From assembly GCF_030816915.1 (NCBI RefSeq), contig NZ_JAUSYN010000002.1, positions 6,275,501-6,339,500 on the forward strand: a stretch of DNA of 64,000 nucleotides. Direction: 5' to 3'. The first letter of the stretch is position 1. The number at the start of each line of letters is the position of its first letter. This stretch comes from Streptomyces sp. B3I8 (GTDB lineage: Bacteria; Actinomycetota; Actinomycetes; Streptomycetales; Streptomycetaceae). The position numbers and the translations under genes were made by a program. The notes beneath the pieces were generated by a model. It saw only the letters and a program-made list of their open reading frames with translations, searched no databases and was not told the origin of the DNA. Below are positions 16,032 through 26,811 of this stretch, piece after piece.

Positions 16032-16355
16032 ATGCCCAGCGGGTCGAGCCCGAAGCGTGAACGCCAGTACGAGCACATCAAGAAGAGCGCCGAGGACCGC
16101 GGCGAGAGCACCGGACGCGCGAAGGAGATCGCCTCGCGCACGGTGAACAAGGAGCGTGCCCGGTCGGGCGAGGCCAGGCAGAGGAGCAGGACCTCGACCG
16201 AGGACATGTCGTCCGGCAAGCGCGGCGGACAGCGCTCCGGCAAGGGGTCGCAGGGGCCGACGTACGACCAGCTCTACGAAGAGGCCAAGAAGAAGAACCT
16301 GCACGGCCGTTCGGACATGAACAAGGCGCAGCTCCAGCGGGCCCTCGGCAAGTGA
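16032..16355 (+). CDS. Small basic Rho-N/SAP-like protein ('plasmid stabilization' family)
   Basis: A 107-residue, highly charged protein. The first ~75 residues are Lys/Arg/Ser-rich and probably disordered (KRERQYEHIKKSAEDRGEST). The C-terminal ~32 residues form a Rho N-terminal-like or SAP-like helix pair: TYDQLYEEAKKKNLHGRSDM then NKAQLQRAL. Actinobacterial relatives are annotated as plasmid stabilization protein without proof. It probably binds nucleic acid. The SigB-like promoter points to an osmotic or general stress role. Confidence 0.75.
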   Translation: MPSGSSPKRERQYEHIKKSAEDRGESTGRAKEIASRTVNKERARSGEARQRSRTSTEDMSSGKRGGQRSGKGSQGPTYDQLYEEAKKKNLHGRSDMNKAQLQRALGK

Positions 16356-16389
16356 AGCGGCCCGCGGGGCCCGTACCCTCGTCACCACC

Positions 16390-17091
16390 ATGACGAGCGT
16401 ACGCATCCCCGCGGGCCCGCCCACGCCCGCCACCGAGGAAGAGGCCCTCGCCGTCCAGGACGCGCTGCGCGGCAGGGTGATCCTTGACGAGCCCGGACCG
16501 CCGCCGGGAACCGGCAGGGTGACGGGTGTGGACGTCGCCTACGACGACGCGCGGAACGTGGTCGCCGCGGCGGCCGTCGTCCTCTACGCGGCCACGCTGG
16601 AACCGGTCGCCGAGGCCACCGCCGTCGGCGAGGTCTCCTTCCCGTATGTGCCCGGCCTGCTGGCGTTCCGTGAGATCCCCGCGGTGCTGGCCGCGCTGGA
16701 GGCACTGGCGTGCGACCCCGGCCTGGTCGTCTGCGACGGCTACGGTCTCGCCCACCCCCGCCGCTTCGGCCTCGCCAGCCACCTCGGCGTCCTCACCGGC
16801 CTCCCCGTCATCGGCGTCGCGAAGAACCCGTTCACCTTCACCTACGACACCCCGGCCGCCCCGCGCGGCAGCAGCAGCCCGCTCCTCGCCGACGGCACGG
16901 AGGAGGTCGGCCGCGCCCTGCGCACACGTACCGACGTCAAGCCGGTCTTCGTCTCCACGGGCCACCGCGTGACCCTCGCCAACGCCTGCGCCCACACGCT
17001 GGCCCTGACCCCGGCCCACCGCCTCCCGGAGACGACACGCGGAGCGGACGCACTGTGCCGCAAGGCACTGAAGGCGGCGACTGCTCCATGA
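16390..17091 (+). CDS. nfi: Endonuclease V (deoxyinosine 3' endonuclease)
   Basis: A 233-residue nuclease that nicks DNA (or RNA) near deaminated adenine. The first catalytic Asp is in GVDVAYDD, the PYVPGLLAFRE wedge motif with its Glu follows, and the second Asp is in DGYGLAHPRRFGLASHLG. The VIGVAKNPF box is also normal. The ATG at 16390 lies 35 bp after the preceding small gene; no strong Shine-Dalgarno sequence is seen. It could be co-transcribed with the SigB-like promoter upstream. Confidence 0.92.
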   Translation: MTSVRIPAGPPTPATEEEALAVQDALRGRVILDEPGPPPGTGRVTGVDVAYDDARNVVAAAAVVLYAATLEPVAEATAVGEVSFPYVPGLLAFREIPAVLAALEALACDPGLVVCDGYGLAHPRRFGLASHLGVLTGLPVIGVAKNPFTFTYDTPAAPRGSSSPLLADGTEEVGRALRTRTDVKPVFVSTGHRVTLANACAHTLALTPAHRLPETTRGADALCRKALKAATAP

Positions 17092-17104
17092 CGGGTGCGG
17101 GACC

Positions 17105-17205
17105 GTATCGATGTGCGGCTCCGCCGTGTGGACGCATCTTCCGGGGGTCCGGGTGCTGAGCCCCCGGACGGGAAAGGCAAGGGCGGCGGGGGCGAGAAAA
17201 ATCGC
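17105..17205. repeat. Composite intergenic repeat R3
   Basis: The modules present are GTGCGGCTCCGCCGTGTGG, the GGGGGTCCGG...CCCCCGG stem and GACGGGAAAGGC plus GGGCGGCGGGGGCGAG. It lies between nfi and the CoA-transferase gene, both rightward. Confidence 0.7.
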
Positions 17206-17271
17206 CCCCCGTGACCTACCCTGGACCCACCAACCGCATAACCAAGCGCTTGCTCGCTCCAGGGGACCCCG

Positions 17272-18475
17272 ATGCCAGAGGCAACGACACCACCCGCACC
17301 CCCACACCTCACCGACGCCCCGCACACAAGGACCCCCACCCCCGGCCCCCTCACCGGCACCCGGGTCGTGGAACTCGCCGGCATCGGCCCCGCCCCCTTC
17401 GCCGCCATGCTCCTCGCCGACCTCGGCGCGGACGTCGTCCGCGTGGACCGCCCCACCGGCCCCGGCCTCGGCATCGACCCCGCCCTCGACGTCACCAACC
17501 GGAACAAGCGCTCCGTCGTCCTCGACCTGAAGTCTCCCGACGGCCCCGCCCGCGTCCTGGGCCTGGCCGAACGCGCCGACATCCTGCTGGAGGGCTACCG
17601 CCCCGGCGTCGCCGAGCGGCTCGGCGTCGGCCCCGCCGACTGCCACGCCCGCAACCCCCGCCTGGTCTACGGCCGGATGACCGGCTGGGGTCAGGACGGC
17701 CCCCTCGCCGACCGCGCCGGCCACGACATCACCTACCTCGCCCGCACCGGCGCCCTCGGCATGACCGGCGACCCCGACCGCCCGCCCGTCGCCCCCGCCA
17801 ACCTCCTCGGTGACTACGCGGGCGGCGCTCTCTACCTCGTCGTCGGCGCCCTCGCCGCACTGCACCACGCCCGCGCCACCGGCACCGGCCAGGTCGTGGA
17901 CGCCGCCATCGTCGACGGCACCGCCCACCTCACCGCGATGCTGCACGGCATGCTCGCCGCCGGCGCCTGGCAGGACCGGCGCGGCGCCAACCTCCTCGAC
18001 GGCGGCTGCCCGTTTCTACGGCACCTACGAGACCTCCGACGGCCGCCACATGGCCGTCGGCGCCCTGGAGGAGCGGTTCTACGACGAGTTCACCGCTCTC
18101 CTCGGCGCGAAGGAGCCGCTCCCGCCGCGCGACGACCCGGCCCGATGGCCGGAGCTGCGGGCCGCCGTCGCCGCCCGCTTCCGCACCCGTACGCGCGCCG
18201 AATGGACGGCGGTCTTCGCCGGCTCCGACGCCTGCGTGGCCCCCGTCCTGTCGCTGCGCGAGGCACCGGCCGACCCGCACCTCGCCGCGCGCGGTACCTT
18301 CACCGACCACGGCGGCCTCACCCAGCCGGCCCCCGCGCCCCGCTTCTCCGTGACCCCCACGACCGTCCGCGGCGGTCCCGCGCGGCCGGGTGCCGACGCG
18401 GCGACCGTCGCCAGAGACTGGAACCTGCCGCACCTCGTCACCGACACCGCCGCACCACGCCCCCCGCACGCCTGA
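17272..18475 (+). pseudogene. CaiB/BaiF (class III) CoA-transferase or racemase gene with a +1 frameshift
   Basis: The first ~246 codons encode a normal family III CoA-transferase N-terminus: GTRVVELAGIGPAPFAAMLL, the ADVVRVDRP turn, NRNKRSVVLDLK, RLVYGRMTGWGQDGPLADRA with GHDITY, and AATGTGQVVDAAIVDGTAH. At 18006-18016 one extra base shifts the frame. The protein then continues as FYGTYETSDGRHMAVGALEE in the +1 frame and ends properly at 18475 (total about 400 residues). The unshifted frame happens to stay open into fadB, so automatic callers would predict a false 1594-residue protein. It may be a recent inactivation or a sequencing error. It is followed by fadA and fadB, so a role in fatty or branched acyl-CoA metabolism (for example alpha-methylacyl-CoA racemase) is likely. 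The ATG at 17272 follows AGGGGA. Confidence 0.8.
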
Positions 18476-18562
18476 CGACGACCCCCGGACCAGGGGCCCC
18501 GGCCCCCGCACCCCCGGCCCCGCAACCCCCGACGCCCCGCACGCCACCCGAAAGGTCCGCCC

Positions 18563-19777
18563 GTGAGCACCGAAGCGTACGTCTACGACGCGATCCGCAC
18601 CCCGCGCGGCCGTGGCAAGGCCGACGGAGCCCTGCACGGCACCAAGCCCATCGACCTCGTCACCGGCCTCATCCACGAACTCCGCGCCCGCTTCCCCGGA
18701 CTGGACCCGGCCGCCGTCGACGACATCGTCCTCGGCGTCGTCGGCCCGGTCGGCGATCAGGGCTCCGACATCGCCCGGATCGCCGCGATCGCCGCCGGAC
18801 TGCCCGACACCGTGGCCGGCGTCCAGGAGAACCGCTTCTGTGCCTCCGGGCTCGAAGCGGTCAACATGGCCGCCGCCAAGGTGCGTTCCGGCTGGGAGGA
18901 CCTGGTGCTCGCGGGCGGCGTGGAGTCGATGTCCCGGGTGCCGATGGCCTCCGACGGCGGCGCCTGGTTCGCCGACCCGATGACCAACCTCGCCACCGGC
19001 TTCGTCCCGCAGGGCATCGGAGCCGACCTCATCGCCACGATCGAGGGCTTCTCGCGGCGCGACGTGGACGAGTACGCGGCCCTCTCCCAGGAGCGTGCCG
19101 CCACCGCCTGGAAGGAGGGCCGCTTCGAGCGGTCCGTCGTCCCGGTCAAGGACCGCGCCGGGCTCACCGTCCTCGACCACGACGAGCACCCGCGCCCCGG
19201 CACCACCGCCGACTCCCTCGCCAAGCTGAAGCCGTCCTTCGCCGACATCGGCGACCTCGGCGGCTTCGACGCCGTCGCGCTGCAGAAGTACCACTGGGTG
19301 GAGAAGATCGACCACGTCCACCACGCGGGCAACTCCTCCGGCATCGTGGACGGTTCGGCACTCGTCGCGATCGGCTCCAAGGAGATCGGCGAGCGGTACG
19401 GCCTCACCCCGCGCGCCCGGATCGTCTCCGCCGCGGTCTCCGGCTCCGAACCCACCATCATGCTCACGGGGCCGGCCCCCGCCACCCGCAAGGCGCTCGC
19501 CCGCGCCGGGCTGACCATCGACGACATCGACCTCGTCGAGATCAACGAGGCGTTCGCGGCCGTCGTGCTCCGCTTCGTCAAGGACATGGGCCTGTCGCTG
19601 GACAAGGTCAACGTCAACGGCGGCGCCATCGCGCTCGGTCACCCGCTCGGCGCCACCGGCGCCATGATCCTCGGCACCCTCGTCGACGAACTGGAGCGCC
19701 AGGACAAGCGGTACGGCCTCGCCACACTCTGCGTGGGCGGCGGCATGGGCATCGCCACCGTCGTCGAGCGCGTCTGA
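18563..19777 (+). CDS. fadA: Acetyl-CoA C-acyltransferase (beta-oxidation thiolase)
   Basis: A 404-residue thiolase. It would perform the last beta-oxidation step, 3-ketoacyl-CoA plus CoA to acetyl-CoA and a shortened acyl-CoA. The nucleophilic Cys93 is in [11 protein letters not shown]. The acid/base set is [27 protein letters not shown] and TLCVGGGMG. The GTG at 18563 has GAAAGG upstream. It lies 98 bp before fadB in the same direction, so the two would form the usual thiolase/multifunctional complex. Confidence 0.92.
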   Translation: MSTEAYVYDAIRTPRGRGKADGALHGTKPIDLVTGLIHELRARFPGLDPAAVDDIVLGVVGPVGDQGSDIARIAAIAAGLPDTVAGVQENRFCASGLEAVNMAAAKVRSGWEDLVLAGGVESMSRVPMASDGGAWFADPMTNLATGFVPQGIGADLIATIEGFSRRDVDEYAALSQERAATAWKEGRFERSVVPVKDRAGLTVLDHDEHPRPGTTADSLAKLKPSFADIGDLGGFDAVALQKYHWVEKIDHVHHAGNSSGIVDGSALVAIGSKEIGERYGLTPRARIVSAAVSGSEPTIMLTGPAPATRKALARAGLTIDDIDLVEINEAFAAVVLRFVKDMGLSLDKVNVNGGAIALGHPLGATGAMILGTLVDELERQDKRYGLATLCVGGGMGIATVVERV

Positions 19778-19875
19778 CCCCCCCCGAGTCCACGCACCCC
19801 TGGCCCCCCGGCCCCCGGCCCCCCGATCCGCCGATCCGCCGATTCCCTGATCCAGATCCCCTGGAGCGCCCCCTC

Positions 19876-22056
19876 ATGACCACCGAAGCCACCACCATCC
19901 GCTGGGAGCAGGACGACACCGGCATCGTCACCCTCGTCCTCGACGACCCCGCCCAGTCCGCGAACACCATGAACCAGGCGTTCCGCGAGTCCCTGGCCGT
20001 GGTCACCGACCGCCTGGAGGCGGAGAAGGACGCGATCCGCGGCGTCGTCATCACCTCCGCCAAGAAGACGTTCTTCGCCGGCGGCGACCTGCGCGACCTC
20101 ATCCGTGTCACGCCCGAGACCGCCCAGGAACTGTTCGACGCCGGCATGGCGATCAAGAGGAACCTGCGCCGCATCGAGACCCTCGGCAAGCCGGTCGTCG
20201 CCGCGCTGGGCGGCGCGGCGCTCGGCGGCGGTTACGAGATCGCCCTCGCCTGCCACCACCGCGTCGCCCTCGACGCCCCCGGCTCCCGCATCGGCTGCCC
20301 CGAGGTCACCCTCGGCCTGCTCCCCGGGGGCGGCGGCGTCGTCCGTACGGTCAGGATGCTCGGCATCGCCGACGCGCTGCTGAAGGTCCTCCTCCAGGGC
20401 ACCCAGTACGCCCCGCGCCGCGCCCAGGAGAACGGCCTGGTCGACGAGGTCGCCGACAGCCCCGAGGACATGCTCGCCAGGGCCCGCGCCTTCATCGACG
20501 CCCACCCCGAGTCCGCCCAGCCCTGGGACAGGCCGGGGTACCGCATCCCCGGCGGCACCCCCGCCAACCCGAAGTTCGCGGCCAACCTGCCGGCCTTCCC
20601 GGCCAACCTGCGCAAGCAGACGGGCGGCGCGCCCTACCCGGCGCCGCGCAACATCATGGCCGCCGCGGTCGAGGGCTCCCAGGTCGACTTCGAGACCGCG
20701 CAGGTCATCGAGTCCCGGTACTTCGTCGAGCTGGCGGCCGGGCAGACGGCCAAGAACATGATCCAGGCGTTCTTCTTCGACCTCCAGGCCGTCAACTCCG
20801 GCGCCGGCCGCCCGAAGGACGTGGCCAGGCGCGAGGTGCGGCGGGTCGCCGTCCTCGGCGCCGGGATGATGGGCGCCGGGATCGCCTACTCCTGCGCCCG
20901 CGCGGGCATCGAGGTGCTGCTGAAGGACGTGTCCCTGGAGGCCGCCGTCAAGGGCAAGGGGTACAGCGAGAAGCTGTGCGCCAAGGCCGTCTCGCGCGGC
21001 CGTACCACCCAGGACAAGGCCGACGCGCTGCTCGCCCGGATCACGCCCACCGCAGAGGCGGCCGACCTCGCGGGCTGCGACGCGGTGATCGAGGCGGTGT
21101 TCGAGGACACCTCGCTCAAGCACAAGGTGTTCCAGGAGGTCGAGCAGGTCGTCGCCCCCGACGCGCTGCTCTGCTCCAACACCTCCACGCTCCCCATCAC
21201 CGCACTCGCCGAGGGCGTCGAACGCCAGGGCGACTTCATCGGGCTGCACTTCTTCTCGCCCGTCGACAAGATGCCACTCGTCGAGATCATCAAGGGCGAG
21301 CGCACCGGCGACGAGACGCTGGCCCGCGCCTTCGACCTGGTCCGGCAGATCAACAAGACGCCGATCGTCGTCAACGACTCGCGCGGCTTCTTCACCTCGC
21401 GCGTCATCGGCCACTTCCTCGACGAGGGCGTGGCGATGGTCGGCGAGGGCATCGAACCGGCGTCGGTCGAACAGGCCGCGGCGCAGGCCGGCTACCCGGC
21501 GAAGGTGCTCTCCCTGATGGACGAACTCACACTCACCCTCCCGCGCAAGATCCGCACCGAGACGCGACGGGCGGTGGAGGAGGCGGGCGGCACCTGGACC
21601 GCGCACCCCGCCGAGGCCGTCGTCGACCGCATGGTCGACGAGTTCGGCCGGACCGGTCGCAGTGGCGGCGCGGGCTTCTACGAGTACGACGAGGACGGGC
21701 GGCGCGGTGCCCTGTGGCCCGGGCTGCGCGAGCACTTCACCGAGCCGGGGCGCGAGATCCCGTTCCGCGACATGCAGGAACGCATGCTGTTCGCGGAGGC
21801 GCTGGACACCGTGCGGCTGGTGGAGGAGGGCGTGCTGACATCGGTCGCCGACGCGAACATCGGGTCCGTCTTCGGGATCGGGTTCCCGGGGTGGACGGGC
21901 GGCGTGCTGCAGTACATCAACGGCTACGAGGGCGGGCTGCCGGGGTTCGTCGCGCGGGCGCGGGAGCTGGCGGAGCGATACGGGGAGCGGTTCGCACCGC
22001 CGGCGCTGCTGGTGCGGAAGGCCGAGCGGGGGGAACGGTTCGCGGACGAGAGGTGA
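19876..22056 (+). CDS. fadB: Fatty-acid oxidation multifunctional protein (enoyl-CoA hydratase / 3-hydroxyacyl-CoA dehydrogenase)
   Basis: A 726-residue FadB/FadJ-like protein. The N-terminal crotonase domain (about 1-300) carries the oxyanion motifs [12 protein letters not shown] and [15 protein letters not shown]. The NAD-binding dehydrogenase domain begins with [20 protein letters not shown] (about residue 325). It has the [11 protein letters not shown] and [17 protein letters not shown] boxes, and ends with the C-terminal dehydrogenase helices ([19 protein letters not shown]). The ATG at 19876 is chosen because the crotonase fold begins directly after it. It works with FadA just upstream. 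Confidence 0.93.
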   Translation: MTTEATTIRWEQDDTGIVTLVLDDPAQSANTMNQAFRESLAVVTDRLEAEKDAIRGVVITSAKKTFFAGGDLRDLIRVTPETAQELFDAGMAIKRNLRRIETLGKPVVAALGGAALGGGYEIALACHHRVALDAPGSRIGCPEVTLGLLPGGGGVVRTVRMLGIADALLKVLLQGTQYAPRRAQENGLVDEVADSPEDMLARARAFIDAHPESAQPWDRPGYRIPGGTPANPKFAANLPAFPANLRKQTGGAPYPAPRNIMAAAVEGSQVDFETAQVIESRYFVELAAGQTAKNMIQAFFFDLQAVNSGAGRPKDVARREVRRVAVLGAGMMGAGIAYSCARAGIEVLLKDVSLEAAVKGKGYSEKLCAKAVSRGRTTQDKADALLARITPTAEAADLAGCDAVIEAVFEDTSLKHKVFQEVEQVVAPDALLCSNTSTLPITALAEGVERQGDFIGLHFFSPVDKMPLVEIIKGERTGDETLARAFDLVRQINKTPIVVNDSRGFFTSRVIGHFLDEGVAMVGEGIEPASVEQAAAQAGYPAKVLSLMDELTLTLPRKIRTETRRAVEEAGGTWTAHPAEAVVDRMVDEFGRTGRSGGAGFYEYDEDGRRGALWPGLREHFTEPGREIPFRDMQERMLFAEALDTVRLVEEGVLTSVADANIGSVFGIGFPGWTGGVLQYINGYEGGLPGFVARARELAERYGERFAPPALLVRKAERGERFADER

Positions 22057-22059
22057 GGG

Positions 22060-22252
22060 TCCGGGGCTCCGCCCCCGGACCCCGAAAGGATCGCGCGGTT
22101 CCCCGCGCCCCGTTTCAGGGGCGCGGGGGTTGTGTCGACATGCGGCTCCGCCGCGTGGGCGCGAGCAACCACGCGACGCACCCGCGCGTTCGGGGGCCGA
22201 GGGGCAGCACCCCCAGAGGACGGGACGGGCAGGGGCGGCGGGGGCGAGAAGA
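22060..22252. repeat. Composite intergenic repeat R4
   Basis: Between convergent fadB and the M1 peptidase gene. It contains the GGTCCGGGGCTCCGCCCCCG stem, a near-perfect hairpin at about 22093-22127, the GCGGCTCCGCCGCGTGGG module and GGACGGGACGGGC plus GGGGCGGCGGGGGCGAG. A likely terminator for both genes. Confidence 0.75.
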
Positions 22253-22253
22253 A

Positions 22254-23741
22254 CTACCGGGCGTGCACGTCGTTCGTCGCCTGGATCTTCGTCCACGACT
22301 TGGGGCGCGCCGGCGCCACCGTCCGTACCGCCTGCGCCGACACCGCCCGCTCCGCCGGCCTCACCGTGTCGTACAGCCAGGTGTCGAACAGCGCCTTCAG
22401 CGACCGGCCGGTCACCCCTTCCGCGTACCGCCGGAAGTCGTCCACCGACGCGTTCCCGTACGCCCGTGCCGTCGGCCACCCCTTCAGGATCGTGAAGAAG
22501 GCCTCGTCGCCCACCGTGTTCCGCAACGCCTGCACCGCCAGCGCCCCGCGGTCGTACACCGCCGTGTCGAACTGGTTCTCGGGTCCCGGGTCCCCGGGCG
22601 CGACCGTCCAGAACGGATCGTCGGCCGGATGCGACGCGTACGTGTAGTCGGCCAGTTCCTGGGCCGTCCCCTCGCCCTCGTGCTCCGACCACAGCCACTG
22701 CGCGTACCGGGCGAAGCCCTCGTTCAGCCAGATGTCCTTCCACCCGGCGAGCGACACGTCGTCGCCGTACCACTGGTGGGCCAGCTCGTGCACCACGACC
22801 GAGGTGTTGGACCCGTTCGCGAACTGCTTGGGGGAGTAGTAGACCCGCGTCTGGGTCTCCAGCGCGTACCCGGTCGTCGTGTTCGGCACGTACCCACCGG
22901 CGGAGGAGAACGGGTACGGGCCGAGGTAGCCGCTCAGCCAGTCGACGATCTCCCCGGTCCGCTCGACGCTCGCCCGCGCCGCCCCGTCGTTGTCGCCGAG
23001 GTCCTTGCTGTAGGCGTTGACGACGGGGACACCGCCGTCGGAGGTGCCCGTGGTGATGTCGAAGCGGCCGAGCGCGAGAGTGGCCAGATATGTGGCCTGG
23101 GGTTTGTTCTGCCGCCAGTTGTAGCGGGTCCAGCCGCGCTGCGAACTCGTCGACTGCAGTGTGCCGTTGGAGATCGCCTGGGTACCGTCGGGCACGGCGA
23201 CCGAGACGTCGTAGGTGGCCTTGTCGCTGGGGTGGTCGTTGCTCGGGAACCACCACCACGCCGACTCCGGCTCGTCCGCCGCGACCGCGCCGTCCGGGGT
23301 GCGGTGCCAGGTCGTGAAGCCGTACGCGCTCTTCGTCGACGGCACGCCGCTGTAGCGGACGACGACGGTCACGGGCGTGCCCGCGGCCAGTGGGCTCCTC
23401 GGCGTGATCTCCAGCTCGTGCTCGCCGGAGGTGGTGAACCGCGCCTTCGCGCCGTTGACGCGCACCTCGCTCACGTCCAGCAGGAAGTCGAGGTCGAACC
23501 GGGAGAGGTCCTGGGTCGTCCGGGCCTGGATCGTCGCTGTGCCGGACAGCTCGTCGGTCGTGGGCCGGTACGTCAGCCGCAGGTCGTAGTGGGAGACGTC
23601 GTAGCCGCCGTTGCCGTAGTACGGGTAGTACGGGTCGCCGATGCCCGGCGCCCCGGGTGAGGCGCCGGCCGCCGATGCCGGGATCGCCAGCAGCAGGGAG
23701 GCGGCCGCGAGCGCGCCCGGAACGATGAGTCTGCGGTGCAC
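22254..23741 (-). CDS. Secreted M1-family zinc aminopeptidase
   Basis: A 495-residue metallopeptidase with a signal peptide ([20 protein letters not shown], cleavage near ASA-AG). The beta-sandwich N-domain ([20 protein letters not shown]) leads to the catalytic site HELAH (residues 318-322) with the third zinc ligand Glu341 in [18 protein letters not shown] stretch replaces the canonical GAMEN, as in many actinobacterial M1 enzymes. It should trim N-terminal residues from peptides outside the cell. The GTG at 23741 has TTGGAG at good distance. It is monocistronic, flanked by repeats R4 and R5. Confidence 0.9.
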   Translation of the reverse strand: MHRRLIVPGALAAASLLLAIPASAAGASPGAPGIGDPYYPYYGNGGYDVSHYDLRLTYRPTTDELSGTATIQARTTQDLSRFDLDFLLDVSEVRVNGAKARFTTSGEHELEITPRSPLAAGTPVTVVVRYSGVPSTKSAYGFTTWHRTPDGAVAADEPESAWWWFPSNDHPSDKATYDVSVAVPDGTQAISNGTLQSTSSQRGWTRYNWRQNKPQATYLATLALGRFDITTGTSDGGVPVVNAYSKDLGDNDGAARASVERTGEIVDWLSGYLGPYPFSSAGGYVPNTTTGYALETQTRVYYSPKQFANGSNTSVVVHELAHQWYGDDVSLAGWKDIWLNEGFARYAQWLWSEHEGEGTAQELADYTYASHPADDPFWTVAPGDPGPENQFDTAVYDRGALAVQALRNTVGDEAFFTILKGWPTARAYGNASVDDFRRYAEGVTGRSLKALFDTWLYDTVRPAERAVSAQAVRTVAPARPKSWTKIQATNDVHAR

Positions 23742-23859
23742 GGGAACTCCAAGGGGTGGGGGTGATCCGGTGAAACCCTTCGGAGCGTATTCAGCCCCAC
23801 CCGCACAGTCATGTCCATGGCCCCCCTCGCCACACGATCGCCATCCGGCCGTCACCCGG

Positions 23860-23968
23860 TCTCCCGCGCCCCTGACAGGGGCGCGGGGAACCGCGCATCT
23901 TTTTGGGGGGCCCGGGGGTGGACCCCCCTGGGGGTCGGGACGGGAAGGGGCGGCGGGGGCGGAACCCC
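23860..23968. repeat. Composite intergenic repeat R5
   Basis: A hairpin (CGCGCCCCTGACAGGGGCGCG, about 23866-23890), the GGGGGG/CCCCCC stem and GGTCGGGACGGGAAGGGGC plus the G-rich module. It lies between tex and the M1 peptidase gene, both leftward, so it probably separates their transcripts. Confidence 0.7.
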
Positions 23969-23988
23969 CTGAGGTCACCCCCCTGCGG

Positions 23989-26388
23989 TCACCGCCCCTT
24001 GGGGTTCGCGAGCCCGGCCCGCCGCAAGGCATCCGCCATCGCACTGTTGGCCGGGGCAGGCGCCTGCCGGGAAGCACCGGCACCGGCCCCGCGGCCGGCA
24101 CCGCGCCCGCCGCCCCCCTGACGCGGCTGCGGCGCCCGCCCGCCACTCCGCTGAGGGCGTCCGCCGCCCGCGCCCGACGCGGCCGCCCCCGCCTCGTCGT
24201 CCAGCCGCAGCGTCAACGCGATCCGCTTGCGCGGGATGTCGATGTCCAGCACCTTCACCTTCACGATGTCGCCGGGCTTCACCACGTCCCGCGGGTCCTT
24301 CACGAACGTCTTCGACATCGCCGACACGTGCACCAGACCGTCCTGGTGCACACCGACGTCCACGAACGCCCCGAACGCCGCCACGTTCGTCACCACACCC
24401 TCCAGGACCATCCCGGAGGACAGGTCGGAGATCTTCTCCACACCGTCCTTGAAGACGGCCGTCCTGAAGGCCGGGCGGGGGTCGCGGCCCGGCTTCTCCA
24501 GCTCCTTGAGGATGTCGGTCACCGTCGGCAGACCGAACGTGTCGTCGACGAACTCCTGCGGCCGCAGCGACCGCAGTACGCCCGTGTTGCCGATCAGCGC
24601 GGCCACCTCGCTGCCCACCGTCTTCACCATCCGCCGCACCACGGGGTACGCCTCCGGGTGCACGCTGGACGCGTCCAGCGGGTCCTGGCCGCCGCGGATG
24701 CGCAGGAAGCCCGCGCACTGCTCGTACGCCTTCGGGCCGAGCCGCGCCACGTTCTTGAGCTGCGCGCGGGAGGTGAACGGGCCGTTGGTGTCGCGGTGCG
24801 TGACGATGTTCTCGGCGAGGCCGGAGGTGATGCCGGAGACGCGGGCCAGCAGCGGCGCGGAGGCCGTGTTGACGTCCACGCCCACGCCGTTCACACAGTC
24901 CTCCACCACCGCGTCCAGCGACCGCGACAACTTCACCTCGGACAGGTCGTGCTGGTACTGGCCGACGCCGATCGACTTGGGGTCGATCTTCACCAGCTCG
25001 GCCAGCGGGTCCTGCAGCCGGCGCGCGATGGAGACGGCGCCGCGCAGCGACACGTCCATGTCCGGCAGCTCCTGCGAGGCGAAGGCCGACGCCGAGTACA
25101 CCGACGCGCCCGCCTCCGACACCATCACCTTCGTGAGGTTCAACTCCGGGTGCTTGGCGATCAGTTCACCGGCGAGCTTGTCGGTCTCGCGGGACGCCGT
25201 GCCGTTGCCGATCGCGATCAGCTCGACCGCGTGGCTCTTCGCGAGCCGCGCCAGTTTCGCCAGCGCCTCGTCCCAGCGGTTGGCCGGCACGTGCGGGTGG
25301 ATGACGTCGGTCGCGACCACCTTGCCCGTCGCGTCCACCACCGCCACCTTCACGCCCGTACGGAACCCGGGGTCCAGACCCAGCGTGGCGCGGGTGCCGG
25401 CCGGGGCGGCGAGCAGCAGATCGCGCAGGTTGGCCGCGAAGACCCGTACCGCCTCGTCCTCGGCGGCCGTCCGCAGCCGCAGCCGCAGGTCGATGCCGAG
25501 GTGCACGAGGATGCGTGTGCGCCAGGCCCAACGGACGGTGTCCTTCAGCCACTTGTCGGCGGGCCGGCCATGGTCGGCGATCCCGAACCGCGACGCGACG
25601 ATGCCCTCGTACGACGACGGCGCCGAAGGGGTCCCGGCGGGCTCCTCCGGCTCCAGGACGAGATCGAGGACCTCCTCCTTCTCGCCACGCAGCATCGCCA
25701 GGATCCGGTGCGAGGGCAGCTCCGTGAACGGCTCGGCGAAGTCGAAGTAGTCGGCGAACTTGGCGCCCGCCTCCTCCTTGCCGTCCCGCACCTTGGCGGT
25801 CAGCCGGCCGCGCACCCACATGCGCTCGCGCAGCTCGCCGATGAGGTCGGCGTCCTCGGAGAACCGCTCGGTCAGGATCGCCCGGGCGCCGTCCAGCGCG
25901 GCCTGCGGATCGGCGACACCCTTGTCCGCGTCCACGAACGCGGTGGCCGCGGCGAGCGGCTCGACCGACGGATCCCCGAGCAGCCCCTCCGCCAGCGGCT
26001 CCAGACCCGCCTCGCGGGCGATCTGCGCCTTGGTGCGGCGCTTCGGCTTGTACGGGAGGTAGATGTCCTCCAGCCGCGCCTTGGTCTCGGCGCCGAGGAT
26101 GCGCGCCCGGAGGTCGTCGGTGAGTTTCCCCTGCTCACGCACCGACTCCAGGACCGCGGTGCGCCGCTCCTCCAGCTCGCGCAGATACCGCAGCCGCTCC
26201 TCGAGCGTGCGCAGTTGCGCGTCGTCGAGCATCTCGGTGGCTTCCTTGCGGTAGCGGGCGATGAACGGCACGGTCGAACCGCTGTCGAGCAGTTCCACCG
26301 CGGCCTTCACCTGCCGCTCCCGCACGCCGAGCTCCTCGGCGATCCTGCCCTCGATCGACCCTGCCCCAGTGGCCCCGGCTGTCGTCAC
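23989..26388 (-). CDS. tex: Tex-family RNA-binding transcription accessory protein
   Basis: A 799-residue protein. The N-terminal Tex domain is [20 protein letters not shown]. The YqgF-like domain is around [20 protein letters not shown]. The helix-hairpin-helix region is [20 protein letters not shown]. The C-terminal S1 domain is [20 protein letters not shown], ending about residue 735. A disordered Gly/Arg/Pro-rich tail follows. Tex homologues act in transcription or RNA quality control. The GTG at 26388 fits the usual start before SIEGRIAEE; an in-frame TTG at 26427 is possible. Confidence 0.9.
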   Translation of the reverse strand: MTTAGATGAGSIEGRIAEELGVRERQVKAAVELLDSGSTVPFIARYRKEATEMLDDAQLRTLEERLRYLRELEERRTAVLESVREQGKLTDDLRARILGAETKARLEDIYLPYKPKRRTKAQIAREAGLEPLAEGLLGDPSVEPLAAATAFVDADKGVADPQAALDGARAILTERFSEDADLIGELRERMWVRGRLTAKVRDGKEEAGAKFADYFDFAEPFTELPSHRILAMLRGEKEEVLDLVLEPEEPAGTPSAPSSYEGIVASRFGIADHGRPADKWLKDTVRWAWRTRILVHLGIDLRLRLRTAAEDEAVRVFAANLRDLLLAAPAGTRATLGLDPGFRTGVKVAVVDATGKVVATDVIHPHVPANRWDEALAKLARLAKSHAVELIAIGNGTASRETDKLAGELIAKHPELNLTKVMVSEAGASVYSASAFASQELPDMDVSLRGAVSIARRLQDPLAELVKIDPKSIGVGQYQHDLSEVKLSRSLDAVVEDCVNGVGVDVNTASAPLLARVSGITSGLAENIVTHRDTNGPFTSRAQLKNVARLGPKAYEQCAGFLRIRGGQDPLDASSVHPEAYPVVRRMVKTVGSEVAALIGNTGVLRSLRPQEFVDDTFGLPTVTDILKELEKPGRDPRPAFRTAVFKDGVEKISDLSSGMVLEGVVTNVAAFGAFVDVGVHQDGLVHVSAMSKTFVKDPRDVVKPGDIVKVKVLDIDIPRKRIALTLRLDDEAGAAASGAGGGRPQRSGGRAPQPRQGGGGRGAGRGAGAGASRQAPAPANSAMADALRRAGLANPKGR

Positions 26389-26439
26389 GTCCCGTACCGC
26401 CTTCTCAGATCCCGGCTTGCGCGGCAATTCTGTCAGGCG

Positions 26440-26605
26440 CCACTGACAGCGCCCCGAAAGGGGCGCGGGGCTGTGTCACTGTGCGACTACCGCCGCGCGG
26501 GCGCGAGCAGCCCGTCACCGGCGGTCAGCCGATCACGCACCCCCGGGGTCCGAGGGGCGAGCCCCTTGAGGGACGGGAAGGGCAAGGGCGGCGGGGGCGA
26601 AAAGA
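26440..26605. repeat. Composite intergenic repeat R6
   Basis: A hairpin (GCGCCCCGAAAGGGGCGC, 26450-26467), a GCGACTACCGCCGCGCGGGC module, GGTCCGAGGGGCGAGCCCC and GGGACGGGAAGGGC plus GGGCGGCGGGGGCGAAAAG. It separates the LPFR small gene from tex. Confidence 0.7.
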
Positions 26606-26632
26606 ACCGGCCGAACCCGTACGCACCCCCGC

Positions 26633-26758
26633 TCAAGCCCCCCGCGTACTACTGGACGCGCCCCCGAACAACCGCGCCACCGCCCGGAACGGCAACGTCA
26701 CCACGGTCGCCACCGCTCCACCGATCTGCCGCAACACATCCGCGATCGCTCGGAACAC
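26633..26758 (-). CDS. LPFR-motif small protein
   Basis: A 41-residue protein with an amphipathic or hydrophobic centre: FRAIADVLRQIGGAVATVV, then TLPFRAVARLFGGAS. The central LPFR sequence names a small family seen across streptomycetes; its function is unknown. The GTG at 26758 follows GAGGGG at eight bases. It lies 53 bp after the SCO6745-family gene in the same direction and is probably co-transcribed. One membrane-active helix is likely. Confidence 0.75.
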   Translation of the reverse strand: MFRAIADVLRQIGGAVATVVTLPFRAVARLFGGASSSTRGA

Positions 26759-26811
26759 AGCACGTCCCCTCTCGTCTTCCGGCAGGCCCGCCGGAGGACT
26801 TCCGGGTACCC

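Noticed and set aside
16032..16355. A plasmid partition or toxin-antitoxin function from the 'plasmid stabilization' name
   Set aside because: No partner gene, plasmid signature or toxin fold is visible; only a Rho-N/SAP-like C-terminus can be supported.
17272..22056. A single 1594-residue open frame covering the CoA-transferase start, the fadA region and fadB
   Set aside because: The middle is an out-of-frame reading of the CoA-transferase end and fadA; homology switches frame at about 18010. It is an artefact of a frameshift in GC-rich DNA.
19639..23259. A 1206-residue leftward open frame
   Set aside because: It is antisense to fadB and out of frame with the M1 peptidase; a typical GC-driven shadow.
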